A stretch of 64,000 bases of DNA. It comes from Gelidibacter salicanalis (lineage in GTDB: Bacteria; Bacteroidota; Bacteroidia; Flavobacteriales; Flavobacteriaceae). The notes beneath the pieces are model-generated. The model saw only the letters and a program-made list of their open reading frames with translations, was not told where the DNA came from and ran no database searches. Position numbers and translations under genes: made by a program. How positions within the stretch are numbered: the first letter of the stretch is position 1; every line of letters begins with the position of its first letter. Where the stretch lies: NCBI RefSeq assembly GCF_007997285.1, contig NZ_VORX01000004.1:248001-312000 (forward strand). Direction: 5' to 3'. This document shows, in pieces, positions 51,254 to 61,137 of the stretch.

Positions 51254-51835
51254 TTAGCCATGAATGCTTTCGCTTTTCCCGTAGCTTTTGATGAGTTCGC
51301 CCTCAAAATCTACCAATTCCTTCCAGCGTTTATCTACATCAATGTCTTTACCATACTTCCGGGCAAATCCAATAAATAATGTGTAGTGCCCTGCCTCACT
51401 GACCATCAGGTCATAATAAAATTTTGATAATTCAGGGTCTTGAATGTGTTCGGACAACATTTTAAAACGTTCACAGCTTCTGGCTTCAATCATTGCGGAA
51501 AATAGAAGCCTGTCTACCATGCTTTGAAGGTGATTCCCACCTCTGTTCATAAATTTGTATAGCTCATTGACGTAGCTGTCCTTACGCTCTCTTCCCAACG
51601 TGTAGCCCCGTTTTTTAATGATGTCGTGCACCATTTGGAAGTGTTCTAATTCTTCCTTGGCCAATTCCAGCAGTTCGGTTACGAGGTCTTCGTATTGTGA
51701 ATTGTGGGTGATGATGGTAATGGCATTGGTTGCCGCTTTCTGCTCACACCAGGCGTGGTCCGTTAAGATTTCTTCAATATTTTCTTCGGCAATCACCGCC
51801 CAACGCGGATCGGTCTCTAGTTTTAGATGTAACAT
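51254..51835 (-). CDS. miaE: tRNA-(ms2io6A)-hydroxylase-like diiron protein (MiaE family)
   Basis: A 193-residue ferritin-like protein. The diiron ligands are expected in HAWCEQKAA (Glu31), LAKEELEHFQMVHD (ExxH), AMIEARSCERF and SEAGHYTLFIGFAR (ExxH). The sequence order and length match MiaE, which hydroxylates the ms2i6A base next to the anticodon of tRNAs using O2. It is a single gene between two plus-strand operons. Family call good; activity in this organism is inferred. Confidence 0.85.
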   Translation of the reverse strand: MLHLKLETDPRWAVIAEENIEEILTDHAWCEQKAATNAITIITHNSQYEDLVTELLELAKEELEHFQMVHDIIKKRGYTLGRERKDSYVNELYKFMNRGGNHLQSMVDRLLFSAMIEARSCERFKMLSEHIQDPELSKFYYDLMVSEAGHYTLFIGFARKYGKDIDVDKRWKELVDFEGELIKSYGKSESIHG

Positions 51836-52011
51836 AGGATGAAATTAAATTCGAAGTGCTGATTTTCGAATAGTAAGGGCCGAAGATACCACTATTTTTG
51901 AAGATGCAAATGGAGTAGATTCTACAGTAGCAGGAGTAAAATATCGGTTGTTAGCGTAATTGAGCGATAAAAAATCTCAAGCATTTAATTTGTTATGTAA
52001 TGCAGAACCGT

Positions 52012-54114
52012 CTAGGAAATGTAATTCCAAATATTCTTATACTTGCTCAATTGGGCATACGTGTAACGCAGGACGACATTTTCTGGTGCGGATAGGGAAG
52101 GATCTGCCTTTAAAATGGCTTTGGCGTAATAGCGTGCATGCTGTAAAATGTCTTTATCCTTTATAACATCGGCAATTTTGAGGTTTAAGACACCACTTTG
52201 TTGTGTCCCCATCAAATCTCCAGGACCCCGCAAACGCAAATCGACTTCGGCAATCTCAAATCCGTCGTTGGTGCTGACCATAGTTTGCAGCCTGGTTTTG
52301 CTGTCCTCACTTAATTTGTGACTCGTCATTAATATACAATAACTTTGTTCAGCACCACGGCCTACGCGGCCTCTTAATTGGTGCAATTGGGAGAGGCCAA
52401 AGCGTTCCGCGCTCTCAATAATCATTACGGAGGCGTTCGGCACGTTGACCCCAACTTCAATAACTGTTGTGGCTACCATGATTTGAGTTTCTCCTTTAAC
52501 AAAGCGCTGCATCTCAAAATCTTTATCTGCCGGCTTCATTTGACCATGTACAATGGAGATTTGATAGGTAGGAAGTGGGAATTCTCTAGAAATGCTTTCG
52601 TAACCATCCATCAAATCTTTGTAATCCATTTTTTCACTTTCTTGAATTAAGGGATATACAATATAGATCTGTCTGCCTTTTTTTATTTCATCTCGGATAA
52701 ACCCAAACACTTTTAGCCGATTTTTATCGTAGCGATGCACCGTTTTAATGTCTTTTCTGCCCGGCGGTAATTCGTCAATTACAGACACATCCAAATCGCC
52801 ATATACGGACATGGCCAAGGTTCTCGGAATGGGGGTAGCAGTCATGATTAAAATGTGAGGTGGCGAGGTGTTTTTATGCCATAATTTACTCCGCTGAGCA
52901 ACCCCAAATCGATGCTGTTCATCAATGACGGCAAGCCCCAAATTCTTGAATTTCACCTTGTCTTCCAAAAGAGCATGTGTGCCAATTAAGATGTCCAATT
53001 CGCCATTCTCTAAAGATTCATGAATTTTTCGTCTCTCTGAAGTTTTGGTTGAACCGGTGAGTAGTGCAACACTGATATTCAATTTGTTAAGTAACTCTTG
53101 TAGTCCATGGTAGTGTTGTACTGACAAAATTTCAGTCGGTGCCATTAAACAGGCCTGAAAACCGTTGTCAAGTGCCATTAACATTGACATTAACGCAACA
53201 ATAGTCTTCCCAGAACCCACATCACCCTGTAAAAGCCGATTCATTTGGGCATTGCTACCAAAATCTGCCCTGATTTCTTTTAAAACGCGTTTCTGTGCGT
53301 TGGTGAGTTGGAAGGGTAAATGCTCTTGAAAAAACGTGTTAAAATGTGCTCCCACGTGTTCAAAATTATAGCCTTTAATTTTTGATTTATGGATCAGGTT
53401 TTTGATGATTAATTGCAGCTGAATATAGAATAATTCTTCAAATTTCAAACGGAATTGTGCCTGCGCTAAGAGCTCACTATTCTCGGGAAAATGGATGTTA
53501 AAAAGTGCTTTGCTTTTGTCAATTAATTTCAGTTCTGAAATGAGGCGTGGGGATAAGGTTTCTTCAAATCGTCCATGAGTTTCCAGGAACAATTGCTGCA
53601 TAATTTTGTTCAAAACCCGATTTGAAATCCCTTTATTGGCCAATTTTTCAGTAGACGGATAAATAGGTTGCATGGCAGACCGTAAGTTCTTCTCATGCTC
53701 CTCCAAGGCTTCCATTTCGGGATGCGGCATGCTAAAAACGCCGTTAAACCAATTGGTTTTTCCAAAAATGACATACTTGGTGCCTGGGGTGATGCTGTCT
53801 CTAATCCATTTATGGCCCCTAAACCATACCAATTCTAGGATGCCCGTGTCGTCTTTAAAGGTCGCTACCAAACGTTTCGCACGGCCTTCACCAACGTCTT
53901 TAAACCCCGTAATGACACCAATAATTTGAACATCCGCGCCATTGCGTTGTAATTGGTTGATTTTATAGTAGTTGGTTTTGTCTATATACCGATTGGGAAA
54001 CAGGTTGATCAGATCTTGATAGGTGTGTATGCCAAGCTCAGAACGAAGTAAAGCCGCTCGATTGGGGCCGACGCCCTTCAGGTAGTCAATGGGGGTTTGC
54101 AATTTGGCATTCAT
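52012..54114 (-). CDS. recG: ATP-dependent DNA helicase RecG
   Basis: A 700-residue protein from the ATG at 54114 (MNAKLQTPIDYLKGVGPNRA); an in-frame ATG at 54186 adds 24 non-family residues. The wedge/OB domain holds VQIIGVITGFKDVGEGRAKR. The helicase core has LLQGDVGSGKTIVALMSMLM (Walker A), VIDEQHRFGVAQR (DEQH box), TATPIPRTLAMSVYGDLDVS, and motif VI QLRGRVGRG. RecG reverses stalled forks and branch-migrates recombination intermediates. No neighbours on its strand; family and function are clear. Confidence 0.96.
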   Translation of the reverse strand: MNAKLQTPIDYLKGVGPNRAALLRSELGIHTYQDLINLFPNRYIDKTNYYKINQLQRNGADVQIIGVITGFKDVGEGRAKRLVATFKDDTGILELVWFRGHKWIRDSITPGTKYVIFGKTNWFNGVFSMPHPEMEALEEHEKNLRSAMQPIYPSTEKLANKGISNRVLNKIMQQLFLETHGRFEETLSPRLISELKLIDKSKALFNIHFPENSELLAQAQFRLKFEELFYIQLQLIIKNLIHKSKIKGYNFEHVGAHFNTFFQEHLPFQLTNAQKRVLKEIRADFGSNAQMNRLLQGDVGSGKTIVALMSMLMALDNGFQACLMAPTEILSVQHYHGLQELLNKLNISVALLTGSTKTSERRKIHESLENGELDILIGTHALLEDKVKFKNLGLAVIDEQHRFGVAQRSKLWHKNTSPPHILIMTATPIPRTLAMSVYGDLDVSVIDELPPGRKDIKTVHRYDKNRLKVFGFIRDEIKKGRQIYIVYPLIQESEKMDYKDLMDGYESISREFPLPTYQISIVHGQMKPADKDFEMQRFVKGETQIMVATTVIEVGVNVPNASVMIIESAERFGLSQLHQLRGRVGRGAEQSYCILMTSHKLSEDSKTRLQTMVSTNDGFEIAEVDLRLRGPGDLMGTQQSGVLNLKIADVIKDKDILQHARYYAKAILKADPSLSAPENVVLRYTYAQLSKYKNIWNYIS

Positions 54115-54311
54115 AATTGCGAATTTAACAATTTCCGGTGAATGTAAAACTGAAGAAGTTGTTCCAATCGGGTTTTTAAAACGCAAAGAGCGAACAATCT
54201 CAATCTTATATTAAATTCAGCTCAGCGGCTTTTGGGTGAATATCGCCTGGCCTCAAACGCTATTAGCGATTTATTTTCTTAATTTGGTCTCAGTTTAGTA
54301 AATACTTGTTT

Positions 54312-56306
54312 ATGAGATTGTTTTTAATGACCTGTCTTGCGCTGATTACGGTGCAGGCCTTCGCGCAGCAAACCGAAGTTGTCGACTTTCAGAGCCTCAA
54401 GGCGGATCTTGAGTTTTTGAATCTAGGAGCGCTTTCCGGCGATGTATCCGTGAAGTTTGCTGTATTAAAGGATAGTGATTCCGTGTACTTGGACGCCGTC
54501 GGAATGACTTTTAATAGGTTGAAAATTAAAAATTTAGATGCTGCAGCCTATCAAGACCTAAAGTATAAGGTATATCCGGACAAGGTGGTTTTCTATCGCA
54601 ACTTTAAACAACAGGGCGAGTATGAGGTGCAATTCTCCTATACTGCAAAGCCAACTCAAGCGCTTTATTGGATAGGTGATCAAGTTTGGACCCAAGGTCA
54701 GGGCAAGTACACCAGTCATTGGTTGCCTAGCAGTGATGATGTTAACGATAAAATTGAATTTGATCTGTCCATCATTCATGATGAAGGCTACACTGTGCTG
54801 GCAAACGGTCTGCTTGTCAAAAAGGAAATCTTACCCGAAGGACGCCTGAAATGGTCATATGATATGGAGGCGCCAATGAGCAGTTATCTTGTGGCACTTG
54901 TTATTGGCGAGTACGAAGTCAAATCTGAAATTTCTAATAGAGGCATTCCTTTAGAGTATTACTATTACCAAGACGATTCCGCCAAAGTAGACGCTACTTA
55001 TCGCTATAGCAAACAGATGTTTGACTTTTTGGAATCCGAAATCGGGGTCGATTTTCCTTGGAAAACATACCGACAAGCACCTGTGAAGGATTTTCTGTAT
55101 TCGGGGATGGAAAACACAACGTTAACCATTTTCTCTGATGCGTTGGTGGTGGATGATATCGCATTTAACGATAGAAATTATGTCAACGTCAATGCGCATG
55201 AGTTGGCGCACCAGTGGTTTGGCAATTTAGTTACTGCTAAGAGCAGTACGCACCATTGGTTGCAAGAAGGATTTGCTACCTATTACGCGCTTTTAGCGGA
55301 ACGAGAGGTGTTTGGTGAGGACTATTATTATTGGCGCCTGCACGAATATGCTCAGCAGTTATTGGCGCAGGAAAACGCGGGGAACAACACGTCATTGCTC
55401 GATCCTAAATCTAGCAGTCTGACCTTTTATCAGAAGGGTGCTTGGACTTTACATGTGTTGCGAGAGCAAGTAGGGGACGAGGCGTTTAGGACTGCCGTAA
55501 GAAACTATCTTGAAGAGCACAGTTTTCAAAACGTAGAAACATCTGATTTTATATCTGAAGTTGAAAAAGCCAGTGGTCAGGAATTGTCTGATTTTGTCAA
55601 AACTTGGTTGGAAGATGTAGCCTTGCCTCAAGATGCTATGGTGAAAAGTTTAAAGGCCTCTGCGTTTATTCGGGAATATATGGAGGTGAGTTGTGAAAGG
55701 CATCCGGATTTATGCAATGATTATTTGGTATCTGATATTTCTGATCAAGCCAAAATAAAAATTCTCTCCCATGAGTCCTATGTTGTTAAATTGGAAGATT
55801 TTAATAACAGTATGGAAGTGCGGCAAGCTATTGCACAAAAATTGACCACCGTTCCTCTAGATTTTAAGCAGCGTTACGAGAGTTTGCTGCAAGATGCCTC
55901 TTACTTAACTAAGGAGGCGGCACTGTACAATTTATGGGTTAATTTTTCGCAAGACCGTGCTCGGTATTTGCAGCAAACTAAATCTATAGTTGGTTTTAGT
56001 GATTATAACGTTAAGTTGCTTTGGCTCGCTTTGCATTTAAATACGGTAGAGTATCAGCCTGATCAGAAAGAAGCAATTTTTGATGAGCTCAACGGCTATA
56101 CAGATCCGGAATTTGGGTTTGAATTGCGGATGAATGCATTTCATTATGTGAAGCTGATCAATGGCTTTGACGAGCGATCATTGGGTAATTTAATTCAGGC
56201 CACCAAACACCATAATTGGCGATTTAAAAACTTTGCTATACAGTTGCTTGAGGAGTTGAGATCCGTGGAAGCATATGCTCATATTATAGATAAACTAACT
56301 AATTAA
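54312..56306 (+). CDS. M1-family aminopeptidase
   Basis: A 664-residue exported zinc peptidase. Signal MRLFLMTCLALITVQAFAQQ is cleaved; the ATG at 54312 is preferred to a TTG at 54306. The catalytic core reads YSGMENTTLTIFSDALVVDD (the GxMEN substrate-binding motif) and AHELAHQWFGNLVTAK with His296, Glu297, His300, and zinc-binding Glu319 in LQEGFATYY. A C-terminal helical domain follows. It removes N-terminal residues from peptides in the periplasm. The patatin gene follows 24 bp later on the same strand. Confidence 0.94.
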   Translation: MRLFLMTCLALITVQAFAQQTEVVDFQSLKADLEFLNLGALSGDVSVKFAVLKDSDSVYLDAVGMTFNRLKIKNLDAAAYQDLKYKVYPDKVVFYRNFKQQGEYEVQFSYTAKPTQALYWIGDQVWTQGQGKYTSHWLPSSDDVNDKIEFDLSIIHDEGYTVLANGLLVKKEILPEGRLKWSYDMEAPMSSYLVALVIGEYEVKSEISNRGIPLEYYYYQDDSAKVDATYRYSKQMFDFLESEIGVDFPWKTYRQAPVKDFLYSGMENTTLTIFSDALVVDDIAFNDRNYVNVNAHELAHQWFGNLVTAKSSTHHWLQEGFATYYALLAEREVFGEDYYYWRLHEYAQQLLAQENAGNNTSLLDPKSSSLTFYQKGAWTLHVLREQVGDEAFRTAVRNYLEEHSFQNVETSDFISEVEKASGQELSDFVKTWLEDVALPQDAMVKSLKASAFIREYMEVSCERHPDLCNDYLVSDISDQAKIKILSHESYVVKLEDFNNSMEVRQAIAQKLTTVPLDFKQRYESLLQDASYLTKEAALYNLWVNFSQDRARYLQQTKSIVGFSDYNVKLLWLALHLNTVEYQPDQKEAIFDELNGYTDPEFGFELRMNAFHYVKLINGFDERSLGNLIQATKHHNWRFKNFAIQLLEELRSVEAYAHIIDKLTN

Positions 56307-56330
56307 GTATAAATGCATAATTTATAATAT

Positions 56331-57245
56331 ATGAGGGCATTAGTAATTTCGGGTGGAGGGAGTAAAGGGGCATTTGCGGGTGGTGTAGCTCAATATCTTA
56401 TTGAACATAAAAAACTCGATTATGATCTGTATATCGGCACCTCTACCGGTAGTCTGTTGGTGTCTCATTTGGCGCTAAAAAAAGTGCAGGAGATCAAGGA
56501 GATTTACACCAATGTGACCCAGGATTCCATTTTTAATGTCTGTCCGTTTAACATCAAAAGAAAGAAAGGAATTGAAACCATTAGCATCAATCACTTTAAT
56601 GTTTTGCGTAATTTGTTCAGTGGCAGCAAAACCTTTGGAGAAAGCCAAAACCTGAAGAAATTGATCTATTCGCACGTTACGGAAGAGGGATTTAATGTCT
56701 TGAAAAGTTTGAAGTCTGATATCGTGGTCACCGTTTCCAATTTATCTTTGAATCAGGTGGAATACAAGTCGGTTAAAGATTTTGATTATCACGAATTTAT
56801 AGACTGGGTATGGATTTCCTGCAATTACACCCCGTTCATGTCCTTGGCAAAAAAAGATGGCTGCGAATATGCTGACGGTGGTTTGGGATCTATGGTGCCT
56901 ATAGAAGAAGCTATTAAGCGCGGCGCCACGGTGGTAGATGCAATCATATTACAGACGGAGGTGACCCAGGTCAACCGGATGCCTTCTTTAAACGCCTTTT
57001 CATTATTGACAAACATGTTTGCGTTTATGCTGGATCGGATAGAATTTCAGAACATTCGCATCGGAAAATTTGTGGCCAACAACCAAGGTGCGATTATTAA
57101 TTTCTACTACACGCCAACGGTTTTGACTACCAATTCATTGGTTTTTAATAAAGAGAAAATGAATTTATGGTGGCAGAGCGGTTTTGATTTTGCCAAGTAC
57201 AAAGATTCTGAAACAAGTCCGTTAAAGCCCGAAAAAACGGAATAG
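56331..57245 (+). CDS. Patatin-like phospholipase
   Basis: A 304-residue protein with the patatin hydrolase signatures: oxyanion loop SGGGSKGAFAGG (residues 7-18), nucleophile GTSTG (Ser38) and catalytic Asp182 in YADGGLGSMVP. There is no signal peptide. Patatins cleave acyl chains from membrane lipids. It shares an operon with the M1 aminopeptidase. It is unrelated in position to the caspase-gasdermin operon. Family call firm, substrate unknown. Confidence 0.93.
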   Translation: MRALVISGGGSKGAFAGGVAQYLIEHKKLDYDLYIGTSTGSLLVSHLALKKVQEIKEIYTNVTQDSIFNVCPFNIKRKKGIETISINHFNVLRNLFSGSKTFGESQNLKKLIYSHVTEEGFNVLKSLKSDIVVTVSNLSLNQVEYKSVKDFDYHEFIDWVWISCNYTPFMSLAKKDGCEYADGGLGSMVPIEEAIKRGATVVDAIILQTEVTQVNRMPSLNAFSLLTNMFAFMLDRIEFQNIRIGKFVANNQGAIINFYYTPTVLTTNSLVFNKEKMNLWWQSGFDFAKYKDSETSPLKPEKTE

Positions 57246-57432
57246 AGATTGAGAGTGTAGATGGAATGATTTGTAGTAAGATTTTGATTTTACATTCTCA
57301 TCCATTAATCCTAATAAAGTAATTACGCTGATGCAATAAGTCAGTATTTCATGTCTCACTGATGGGGATATGGTGTGGTGATGTTGATTTTAAGTATGCT
57401 TCAAGAATCTTGGAAGTGGAACTGATCATAGG

Positions 57433-57957
57433 TTACCACATCTGACTTGCCTCTTGTTTGATGTAGGATAATGCCGTATCGCTAGGGGCGCGTTTCTCCA
57501 TCATTTCATTTAAAATAACCTCTCTCAGCTTGTCAGCAGAATCAATTTTTTCTGAAAGACTGGCTTTCCGAATTAATTGAATGGTGGCGTTTTTTGCAGC
57601 GGAAATAATGCTCCAACAATCGTCAGAAATGTAAATTTGTTGTGCTAAATTATGCTCAAATTCCTGTTCAATGTTTGCTATAAGTAAATTTTCGTAACTG
57701 TCTTTATTAGAAGATGTTGGTACGACTCTAACAATGAGTTTTGTGGGAGTGATGCGCTCTAGGAAAATGGCCATACGTTCATAGGCTTGGAGGCGCAATG
57801 GCATGGCGTTAACCTGCATATCTTTTTGCAATAAAAAGCGTCTTCTTCCATCTTCATTCTTGGTGTGCTCCTTAAAAAAGTAATAAGCTACTAAACCTGT
57901 AATCAACGCAGGAATTGCGTAAAGTAATGCATCAATTAATTTCGTTCCAAATTCCAT
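57433..57957 (-). CDS. Single-pass membrane protein of unknown function
   Basis: A 174-residue protein with one hydrophobic segment near the N-terminus (DALLYAIPALITGLVAYYFF, about 9-28), then charged, probably helical residues containing NAMPLRLQAYERMAIFLERI and EFEHNLAQQIYISDDCWSII. The layout resembles small inner-membrane proteins common in flavobacteria but I recognise no named family. It lies alone on the minus strand between the patatin and AsmA-like genes. Confidence 0.72.
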   Translation of the reverse strand: MEFGTKLIDALLYAIPALITGLVAYYFFKEHTKNEDGRRRFLLQKDMQVNAMPLRLQAYERMAIFLERITPTKLIVRVVPTSSNKDSYENLLIANIEQEFEHNLAQQIYISDDCWSIISAAKNATIQLIRKASLSEKIDSADKLREVILNEMMEKRAPSDTALSYIKQEASQMW

Positions 57958-58121
57958 AGTGGACTTTTAAATTTCATCAAACATAAGATGTTTTTTTTAA
58001 AATTTCGTAAAGTATTTTAAAAAAACAGACCTTTATAACCTGAAGGAATAGTGCTCTGTGTATTTCTGATTATTTTAATTTTATTTTAAACCATATACGG
58101 CTAAAATCATATCTTTAACTC

Positions 58122-59690
58122 ATGACAAAACCTGTAAAAATTACATTGATAACGGTACTGACGCTATTGGTGATCGGTGTTGTGGGTTATTTTGTGGCGA
58201 ATGCCATGATCACATCCAAGCTTGAAAATTTTCTGGATAATGAGCTTCCTGAGACCATTTCTCTGGATTATGAATCCTTAGATGTTAATCTGTGGGGCGG
58301 CACCGTGATCATAGTCAAACCTAAACTAGTCAACAGAGGCACGCACAGCTCGAAGATTAATTCTGAATTGGAGTTGGATTCGCTTTTAGTAGATGGGTTT
58401 GGGTATTGGAACTATTATTCTTCGGATAATATTAGTGTAGAGAGTGTGCAATTAAGGAGCCCGAAATTGCTTTACAATCATAATAGTACAATTCCTAAAA
58501 AGGAATATAAATATTCAGCTTTAGAGAAGTTGAAGAAAGAAATAAAAATAGGGCGCTTTAACATTCAAAATGGCGAACTCCGTATTAACGATATAGATAC
58601 AGACTCGCTCATCTTACACACCACAAAGCTGACTGCAAACGTGATGGGTATAAAAGCAAATAATACCTCAGTAAAACAGCGCATCCCGTTTGCTTATGGT
58701 GATTATAACCTCTCTTTTAATGATGTACATCTTAAAATGGGACCGTATGAAGATTTGAGATTGGCATCCGCTGTGATAACTCAAGATCGTGCCAATTTTA
58801 ATCAGTTGCAGGTGTATACTAAATATTCAAAAGCAAAACTTAATCAAATGATCAGTGTGGAGCGTGATCATTTTGATGTGACTATTCCGTCGTTGAGTTT
58901 GGAGGGTCAAGAATTTGGTTATGAAAAGGATTCGGTGTTTTTCTTTAGAAGTCCGAAAGTAGTTTTTGAGAGTCCGGATATGTACATCTATAGAAACAAA
59001 TTAGTTGCAGATGATTTTACACGTAAAAATTTGTATAGTAAGATGTTAAGGGAGCTTAAGTTTGATTTAACTTTAAGTGAAGTTCAGTTAAAAAATGCCA
59101 GTATTGTATATGCTGAAAAGGTAAATGCAAACATGGCCGCTGGAGAAATTTCCTTTACAAAGATGAATGTTGATATTAAAAATATCAGTAATACTTATGC
59201 GAGTCCAGAAAAAACAAGGGTAGCCATTGATGCCGTTTTTATGTCTAGAACACCCTTAAAAGTTGATTGGGAATTTGATGTCAATAATTTAAATGACGCG
59301 TTTGTATTTAGAGTAGACATCGGCAAACTTCCGGCACCAGATTTAAATCCGTTTTCGCAGCGTAATTTAAAAGTTAAATTTGAAGGCGAGCTGCTCAAAA
59401 CCTACGCTACAATTTCTGGTGATGTCAATACATCTCGGGTAGACATGAGGGTCAACTACGATGCTTTTAAAGTTATTGTCCTAGACAAGGAAGGCAAAAA
59501 TAAAAACAAGGTATTGTCCGCAATCGCCAATCTTTTTATTAAAAAGGACAGCGAGGCTTCTGCAGATAATTTCAGAGAAGGCGCAAAAGAAGGTATTGAG
59601 CGCGACCATACCAAATCTGTTTTTAATTTCTTATGGCTTAGTGTCCGTTCAGGACTGGTCAGTGTCTTGACTGGCGATGGGAAAAAATAA
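58122..59690 (+). CDS. AsmA/DUF748-like envelope protein
   Basis: A 522-residue protein. An N-terminal membrane anchor (ITLITVLTLLVIGVVGYFVA, about 6-25) is followed by a long beta-rich region of short repeats: LDYESLDVNLWGGTVIIVKP, KIGRFNIQNGELRINDID, LSEVQLKNASIVYAEKVNA. The pattern of an anchor followed by extended beta strands fits the DUF748/AsmA-type proteins that may form lipid-transfer bridges. No partner is evident nearby. Moderate certainty about the family. Confidence 0.7.
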   Translation: MTKPVKITLITVLTLLVIGVVGYFVANAMITSKLENFLDNELPETISLDYESLDVNLWGGTVIIVKPKLVNRGTHSSKINSELELDSLLVDGFGYWNYYSSDNISVESVQLRSPKLLYNHNSTIPKKEYKYSALEKLKKEIKIGRFNIQNGELRINDIDTDSLILHTTKLTANVMGIKANNTSVKQRIPFAYGDYNLSFNDVHLKMGPYEDLRLASAVITQDRANFNQLQVYTKYSKAKLNQMISVERDHFDVTIPSLSLEGQEFGYEKDSVFFFRSPKVVFESPDMYIYRNKLVADDFTRKNLYSKMLRELKFDLTLSEVQLKNASIVYAEKVNANMAAGEISFTKMNVDIKNISNTYASPEKTRVAIDAVFMSRTPLKVDWEFDVNNLNDAFVFRVDIGKLPAPDLNPFSQRNLKVKFEGELLKTYATISGDVNTSRVDMRVNYDAFKVIVLDKEGKNKNKVLSAIANLFIKKDSEASADNFREGAKEGIERDHTKSVFNFLWLSVRSGLVSVLTGDGKK

Positions 59691-59716
59691 GTTTTTTTAA
59701 TTACAACCCGCGCATT

Positions 59717-60991
59717 TTAGTTCTGATTTAAATAGTCTAAGGCTAGTTGGGTCAGCGTTTTGATGCCCAATAGCATGCCGCTTTCATCAATCACGAAGTC
59801 TGGGGTGTGGTGCGGAAATGCCTCTGTATTTCCTGGAGTCATGCCACCTAAAAAGAAATAGAGTCCGGGAACCACTTCTTGAAAATACGAAAAATCCTCA
59901 CCACCCGTTACCGCTTTTGTGAGTACAACCTTTTCAGTACCAGCTACCTTTTGGAGGGTAGGGAGCATTGCAGCGGTCAAATCAGGGTCGTTATAGGTTA
60001 TGGAGGTGTTGTTTTCAAAGCTTATAGTAGCTGTGCCACCGTAAGCTTTAGCAATGGTTTCAGTCATTTCCGTCATGCGTTTAATGATCTTGGTTTTCAT
60101 TTTAGGATCTAAGGAGCGTACAGTCCCAATGAGTTCAGCACTTTCAGGAATGATGTTAAATCGAACCCCACTCGTTATTTTCCCTACGGTTATGACGGCC
60201 GCTTCCTCGGTAAGGTCTAATTCTCTGCTGACAATGGTTTGCAGGCCATCAATAATCTTTGCAGAAATTAAGATAGGATCTACACCAGACCAAGGTTGAG
60301 AGCCGTGCGTCTGTTTGCCTTTTACGGTGATGACAAACCGCTCTACCGCAGCCATAATGCCTCCAGATTTGTATTTTAGGGTGCCCACAGGGGTAGCGGA
60401 GTTGATGTGCAACCCAAAAATAGCATCAACTTTAGGGTTTTCTAACACGCCTTCCTTAATCATCAATTTGGCACCGCCCTCTTCCCCTGGAGGTGGTCCT
60501 TCTTCGGCCGGTTGAAATATGAACTTTATGGTGCCGTTAATTTTATCTTTATGCTTAGACATTACTTCCGCCACGCCCATCAAAATGGCGGTATGTGTAT
60601 CGTGGCCACAGGCATGCATGACTCCGGTTTTGACGCCCATAAATTCTGCCACTACATCCGATTTAAATGGCAATGCATTGCGTTCAGTGACGGGCAGTGC
60701 ATCAATATCCGCTCTTAAAGCCACGACCTTTCCGGGAGAATTACCTCTTAAAAGTCCTACCACTCCGGTTTTTGCCACGCCTGTGGTGACTTCCATGCCC
60801 AAGGATTTTAAATGTGCTGCAATTTTTTCAGCTGTTTTAAACTCCTGATTGCTGAGTTCTGGGTGTTCATGAAAATCGCGCCGCCACTCAATGACTCTGG
60901 CTTCTACAGCTTTTAAATCAGCCTCAAGCTCATTTTGCGCATTACAAATCATAGAAGCGAAGAGGCAAGTTATAAGAGAAATGTATTTCAT
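59717..60991 (-). CDS. M20-family amidohydrolase/peptidase, exported
   Basis: A 424-residue protein with signal MKYISLITCLFASMICNAQN. M20 metal-binding motifs: MHACGHDTHTAILMG, QPAEEGPPPGEEGGAKLM, and GLHINSATPVG; a dimerisation domain lies at about 215-330 and the closing metal ligand region reads GGMTPGNTEAFPHHTPDF. Such enzymes (hippurate hydrolase/IAA-amino acid hydrolase type) cut amide bonds of N-acyl amino acids or amides. It faces the UvrD gene divergently. Substrate unknown. Confidence 0.93.
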   Translation of the reverse strand: MKYISLITCLFASMICNAQNELEADLKAVEARVIEWRRDFHEHPELSNQEFKTAEKIAAHLKSLGMEVTTGVAKTGVVGLLRGNSPGKVVALRADIDALPVTERNALPFKSDVVAEFMGVKTGVMHACGHDTHTAILMGVAEVMSKHKDKINGTIKFIFQPAEEGPPPGEEGGAKLMIKEGVLENPKVDAIFGLHINSATPVGTLKYKSGGIMAAVERFVITVKGKQTHGSQPWSGVDPILISAKIIDGLQTIVSRELDLTEEAAVITVGKITSGVRFNIIPESAELIGTVRSLDPKMKTKIIKRMTEMTETIAKAYGGTATISFENNTSITYNDPDLTAAMLPTLQKVAGTEKVVLTKAVTGGEDFSYFQEVVPGLYFFLGGMTPGNTEAFPHHTPDFVIDESGMLLGIKTLTQLALDYLNQN

Positions 60992-61137
60992 GATATTTAC
61001 AATTGGGTTAGTATTTTAAAGGTATTCAAAATATTTTAAAGTGTTAAAACAATCGCAATTGTTTATAATTAATCATCAAAATGCTTACTAAAAACAGAAG
61101 CTTTGGTTAATTTCACACTCTTAAAATTGAAGGAGAT

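Noticed and set aside
54115-54186. Longer start for RecG
   Set aside because: The extra 24 residues are unlike the family, whose N-terminus is reached at MNAKLQTPIDYLKGVG.
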